From Amyloporia xantha (lineage: Eukaryota > Basidiomycota > Agaricomycetes > Polyporales > Adustoporiaceae): 64,000 bases of DNA. Shown here piece after piece: positions 60,144-64,000 of this stretch; position 1 is the stretch's first letter, and each line of letters opens with the position of its first letter. Where the stretch lies: NCBI GenBank assembly GCA_036971615.1, contig JAYKKR010000032.1, positions 62,001 to 126,000 on the forward strand, given 5' to 3'. The notes beneath the pieces are model-generated. The model did not search any database. It was given only the letters and a program-made list of their open reading frames with translations, and was not told where the DNA came from. The translations under genes were made by a program, and so were the position numbers.

Positions 60144-61705
60144 TCTCGGCAAATGCAGATATTCTGAATCTCGACTTCGGCGATGCCCAAGGCCGGCAGG
60201 GAAAGCGGGGCCTGCGTGCACTGCAGATCAGCCATCTATTACAAATGGTGCTGCAGGACGCGCAGACGCGGCTGTTCTTCAAGGCCCAGTCTGTCATCCA
60301 GTCCGATATCAGATACTACGTCCCCAAGGCGGAGGACTTGGCGTATCCTGAGAAGCTGCTAGGTGATTTATTAGTTTTGTTCAGCGAGGGTGAATCATTG
60401 ACGGAAGATGGATTTCGTTTATTCGCCGTAGAGGCGCGGAAGCCTGCGTCTGGGCTGGAAATCAAGGAGAAGGAGGGCGTGAGCCAGCTGTTCCAGCTCA
60501 AGTCCCTGGACAAGCAGGAGACGTGGTATCCAACGATGCGCAGGACGGTGTGGGTGCTTTCTCAGCTACACGACTTCGTCCAGGTGCGTCTCATCTCACC
60601 TCGGCAGCTATCCTTCTGCTCATGTCTTGTGTGCCGTGCAATGTATCACCGTCCTGTGATGTAAATGGAATACATCACCATCTTCTCATACATCACAAAT
60701 CACTCCCCATCATTTGCCGCTCCTAGCCGGCCATCTTCGACGACATCGCGCGCGAAGCCGTCAATCTCTGTCGTCAATCCCTTGTGAACGCCGCCGAGAC
60801 GCTCAAGTCGAAGCACCCACCCTCGTCCACGCTCGACGGACAGCTCTTCCTCGTGCGGCACCTGCTCATCCTCAAGGAGCTCACGCAGCACCTCGACATT
60901 GAGCATGAGCTCGGGCAAGAGAATTCCGGGCGCGGGATCGATCTGTCAAGCGTGACAGGTGCGTTCATTCTTCTCCTTGTCTAGATGCCATATATCTGGC
61001 ATGGGAGCCGAGCACTGAGGTGTGAACTCGTCTGTTGCTAGAAACGCTCGCGGCGATGCTGGGGAAGACGTCGTCGTACCTGCCGCTGCCCAACTCGCTG
61101 CTGACCTCGCTCGGGATGCCGCAGGACGGGGACATGACCTACGTCAAACATGTGCGTCATCCGCGGACAGCTGCCTCTATCCACGCTCTCTGTCTGATAT
61201 TGACGGATGCGTGATGCAGGACATCGACCACGAGCTGAAGCGCGCGTGCGAAGAGGTCATCGCGTCCTGTGCAGAGCCCGCCGGCGCGCCGCTCCGCGCG
61301 TGGACCGAGCGCGTCTGGGCGTATCGCGCGCAAGGCTCCACCGCCTCCGTCTCCGCTGCCCAGACGCAGCGGCCCCAGCAGCAGCCAATCACGAGCCAGC
61401 CCTGGGCCTCGCCCGGCTCGCTCTCCGCGCTCTACACGGCGTTCCGCGGTGTGTGCGCGACGGAGCTACGCGCGGCCGTCGGGCGGATGCGGCTGTACCT
61501 AGAGGACGAGCGGACGGTGGGTGTGCTCGTGGGGCATGTGCGGGACCGGATCATGGACGAGTGGTTGGAGTGGAGGGCGGTGGTGAGGCAGGTGTATGGG
61601 GCCGGGGGAGAGGTGGACGTCGGAACGGAGGAGGGGGTGAGAGCGCTGTTGAGGGATGCGTGTGAGGAGGAGGCATCTGTGGCTGCGGGGGGTTCGACGT
61701 CGTGA
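58441..61705 (+). CDS. COG3: COG3 (Sec34), conserved oligomeric Golgi complex subunit
   Basis: Multi-exon gene of about 800 residues. Exon 1 (58441-58614) encodes MASSSSSKRPAALPSL, and the next begins at 58673 (FSVEEPGSSSRP). The Sec34 region follows: QQFYDWFALIDRSVAHSQ, LETCDRLVQRIDEVDAAVDG, LLDTTERIGERLEYFQELE, FLYMVERVDICIEYLKEH, REAEIYLLRFQQCMTRAMTL. The C-terminal half has DYLYDDLRPRILHEPRLTAL, QSVIQSDIRYYVPKAEDLAY and ELTQHLDIEHEL, as in COG3 of animals and yeasts. COG tethers retrograde vesicles at the Golgi. An in-frame (GAGGAC)n tract gives an EDEDED run in the middle. The upstream in-frame ATG at 58432 adds only three residues. The last exons are GC-rich with long antisense shadows. 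Confidence 0.9.
60104..60142 (+). repeat. (GAGGAC)n coding microsatellite in COG3
   Basis: Six GAGGAC units plus a final GAG encode alternating Glu and Asp. Repeat slippage would change length by two residues without frameshift. Confidence 0.8.
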
Positions 61706-62128
61706 TATTTGTGCTTACGGACTTACTGGAGATGTGATGGGACATATTTTATTGCGTGCACACATGCGCGGTGGGGAAAGACGAGCAGTGGGACAGGACT
61801 GTATGGGATGAGATTGGGAATGGGGGTATTGCAGTAGAGGCAGGGACAGACACTAGGCTACATGTGACAGAGGATCCAAGACGAAACCAACTAACCGAAT
61901 CACCTAACGCAACCTCCTCCTTCTCCTTGGCATTGATATCTGTACATTTCGGGTGAGCGTCCCTAGCGTGGAGATCGTGGCTGCATGATATACGACGTGT
62001 CGAGAAAAGGAAGAGGGATATATCTGAGGGAGACAGTGTAGACATGTGGGTGCCAGTGTGTCCGCGACGTTGGCAATAGGTGTCACGAACACCCAGACAG
62101 AAAATGTCAGGCGCTGACAGCGAGTGAG
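61706..62128. other. Convergent intergenic region
   Basis: 3-prime flanks of COG3 and the LAMTOR1-like gene. No gene or repeat recognised. Confidence 0.4.
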
Positions 62129-63250
62129 CTAATCGCCCCAGCTCTGCGAGATCTTCCCGACGTCCTGTATCTGGATTTGGAAGTTCGGGGCACGCGGCGT
62201 CCCTCCGCTGTCAACGCCGGTCTCCGCGTCCTCTTCTGCCCCTGTCTCATCGTCGCCGGCCGAGGGCACGGGTGGCTGCGAAGCTATTGGTGGGTGCGCG
62301 GTGGACGCAGACGTAGGATGCCCGTCCGGCCTCGGCGTGTCGGCGGCATCCTCGAGCTCCTGTTCAGTGTTCGCAATCCCATTCGACGGCTTGCCGTTCC
62401 CCTCCGCTTCGCCTGCCATTTCGTCCCCATCCCCCGGTACATCTCCGTTCCCACCGCATGCCTCGCTCTCCCCGTTCCGCTTCCCCATGCTCCTCTCGTC
62501 TCCAAACCTGCTGAACCTTCCCCTTGTCACGCTCCTCCCGCGCCGGGTCCAAATGCCCGCGCTCGTGGGGCGCACGAGCCTCACGCTGAAAACAGGCTTG
62601 CGCAGCTGATTCTCCGGGTCCGCCTCGGGCGGGAGGTACGACGCGTCGCCAGGGTGAAGCGACGATGTCGAGCGGCTTGTTAGTAGCGACGGTGACTCGT
62701 CGCGCAAGGGTGAGTACGACGGGACGCGGTGCTGCCCCGGTGCGCTAGGGAGGTCGTTCGCAGAAACCGAGCGCGAGCGCGTGGCGGAGGGGTCGAGCGC
62801 GTGCAGAGCGCGGTTGTGCAGATTGAACGGCACCTGCGCATTCACGTTCACCATTTTCCTGCGTACATGCGGGGTGTAAGGTGCGGCGACGTCAGGCGGG
62901 GAACGGATGTTTGGAATGGAGGTAGAGCGGGACTTACCCTTCTTTGGCACGGACGATCGTCCCGAGGCGCTCCCGCATCTTTTGGTGGTCGATGATGTAC
63001 GTACGGACTCTGCACGCATAAAGACGTCAAAAGGCCATGGGCCCGTACTAAGACGCAATGACGCACGGAGGGACCTCATTAGTGGGCGGAATCAAGTGCG
63101 TCTGCTCATTCGGCCCTTCAGCCTGCGCAAATGCAATCCACACCCGTCAGTGCATCCGTTCTTTCGCCACAAAGAGAGACAGACCTGATGAGGGCTGCGA
63201 GACCGGTTGCGTATGCAGCAGGCGAAGACCTGGGTGAAGAGGGAGGGCAT
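62129..63250 (-). CDS. LAMTOR1/Ego1-like Ragulator-type protein (predicted)
   Basis: Four exons (63250-63185, 63122-63067, 63009-62938, 62858-62129) splice in consistent phase to 307 residues. The N-terminus MPSLFTQVFACCIRNRSRSP has a CC pair fit for palmitoylation. NEQTHLIPPTNE follows, the string characteristic of LAMTOR1-domain proteins (PF15454), then YIIDHQKMRERLGTIVRAKE and KMVNVNAQVPFNLHNRA, a block shared by agaricomycete homologs as far as I recall. LAMTOR1/Ego1 anchors Rag GTPases and TORC1 on the vacuole or lysosome. The C-terminal two thirds are Ser/Pro/Asp-rich and disordered, much longer than animal LAMTOR1. The donor for exon 2 is GTGCGT, chosen because it alone keeps the conserved frame. 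A start two codons upstream (63256) is possible. Confidence 0.65.
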
Positions 63251-64000
63251 GTGCATGGCTGCAGCGGCCAGGCTGCGGTGGCGGGACAGACAAGGCGACG
63301 CAGATTTCAATAACAGCCCTGCCCGGCGCAGACCCCGATTCGCCGCCCGAACCCGGCCCCAGTGATCGACGGCGGTTTCCCACGCCACTCCCACTAGCAC
63401 GCCGCGTGATATCAGACAGCGCATCGGCCTGCACCGACTGGTGCGTCGGTATGTCCTTTACCAGTAGCGTCTCACAGCTCGTCGTCGGTGTTGCTAACTT
63501 GTCTATATTACCTACTACACATCGTACTTGGACTCGCCAATGTGTGATGACGAGCGGTGGACGCACGCCGATCCTGCACCGAACCGAGGACCGTCCGGAA
63601 CCAATTCTCGACGCCCGATACGCCTAGCACCCGCAGTCGAACCCTTTATGGACTGCTCAGTAGATGTACCAGCGACCGGTAGGTCAAATGACTGTCTGGT
63701 TCCATCTCCGCGACGGTCATTGAACGCCATCGTTCCTCAGGTGGTGAGACTCGGAATCCGGGTGCAATTAAGGAACGGGGCAGTTGTATTCCACTGGTTC
63801 ATGAGGAAGTATGCAACTTGATTGTGCCTGCATCCCTGCTATGGTCTTTATATCAGGAAATGCCTTGGTTATGCTTCACGGCCAATCAATCAATAATCAA
63901 GAGTGCTCGCAAGTGGCTTGTCCCAAAATACCCCTTAGCAGCTTGGCGATGGGTAGCCTCGTGTGCGTCTCACTTCACATGCAACAAAGTCCGTCACATC
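63251..64000. other. Promoter side of the LAMTOR1-like gene
   Basis: No gene recognised to the end of the window. An open frame at 63528-63821 on the plus strand lacks features. Confidence 0.35.

Noticed and set aside
1..64000. CRISPR arrays, rRNA genes, retrotransposon ORFs or a secondary-metabolite cluster
   Set aside because: None seen: no regular spaced repeats, no rRNA-like sequence, no RT or integrase motifs and no synthase genes.

Overview
The window is nuclear DNA from a filamentous fungus, almost certainly an agaricomycete basidiomycete and possibly a wood-decay polypore. Genes are cut by many 50-65 nt GT-AG introns, TATA boxes lie 50-200 bp upstream of several starts, and the recognisable proteins (group I G-alpha, Bcs1-type AAA ATPase, COG3, Api5, Dap1-type cytochrome b5, FUSC-like transporter, F-box protein, Zn2Cys6 regulator) have a fungal character. 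Exon models below were spliced by hand from the sequence; internal boundaries are predictions.

Region 1-16 kb is accessory DNA: few genes, long empty stretches and lineage-specific families. It holds a small secreted peptide gene (2.76-3.0 kb), a tandem array of an unrecognised gene family (two intact four-exon genes at 4.75-5.74 and 6.87-7.94 kb and a decayed third copy at 9.2-9.7 kb), a GNAT acetyltransferase (10.5-11.3 kb), two short unassigned ORFs (13.4-14.1 kb) and a nine-exon all-helical protein gene (14.4-15.8 kb).

Region 16-25 kb contains an 825-bp non-autonomous transposon with long inverted repeats and a perfect 9-bp target duplication, a 400-bp TA-flanked MITE, a GH18 chitinase (18.1-19.6 kb) and about 6 kb of apparently gene-free or decayed sequence. 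A second copy of the 825-bp element sits at 50.9-51.7 kb, also with a perfect 9-bp duplication.

Region 25-40 kb is denser: a Zn2Cys6 transcription factor, an OB-fold protein, a large FUSC/DUF2421 membrane protein, Api5 and a Dap1/MAPR protein. About 4.6 kb with no recognisable gene follows.

Region 44.8-64 kb is mostly housekeeping: Bcs1-like AAA ATPase, G-alpha, intron-containing tRNA-Ser(CGA), a four-exon multi-pass membrane protein with a disordered PPxY-containing N-terminus, an F-box protein, COG3 and a LAMTOR1/Ego1-like protein. The genes are functionally independent; signalling and trafficking genes (G-alpha, COG3, LAMTOR1-like) share the right end, but nothing suggests a biosynthetic cluster. 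The most novel item is the tandem family at 4.5-10.2 kb, whose protein is assembled from a short repeated motif carried on separate symmetric phase-0 exons.
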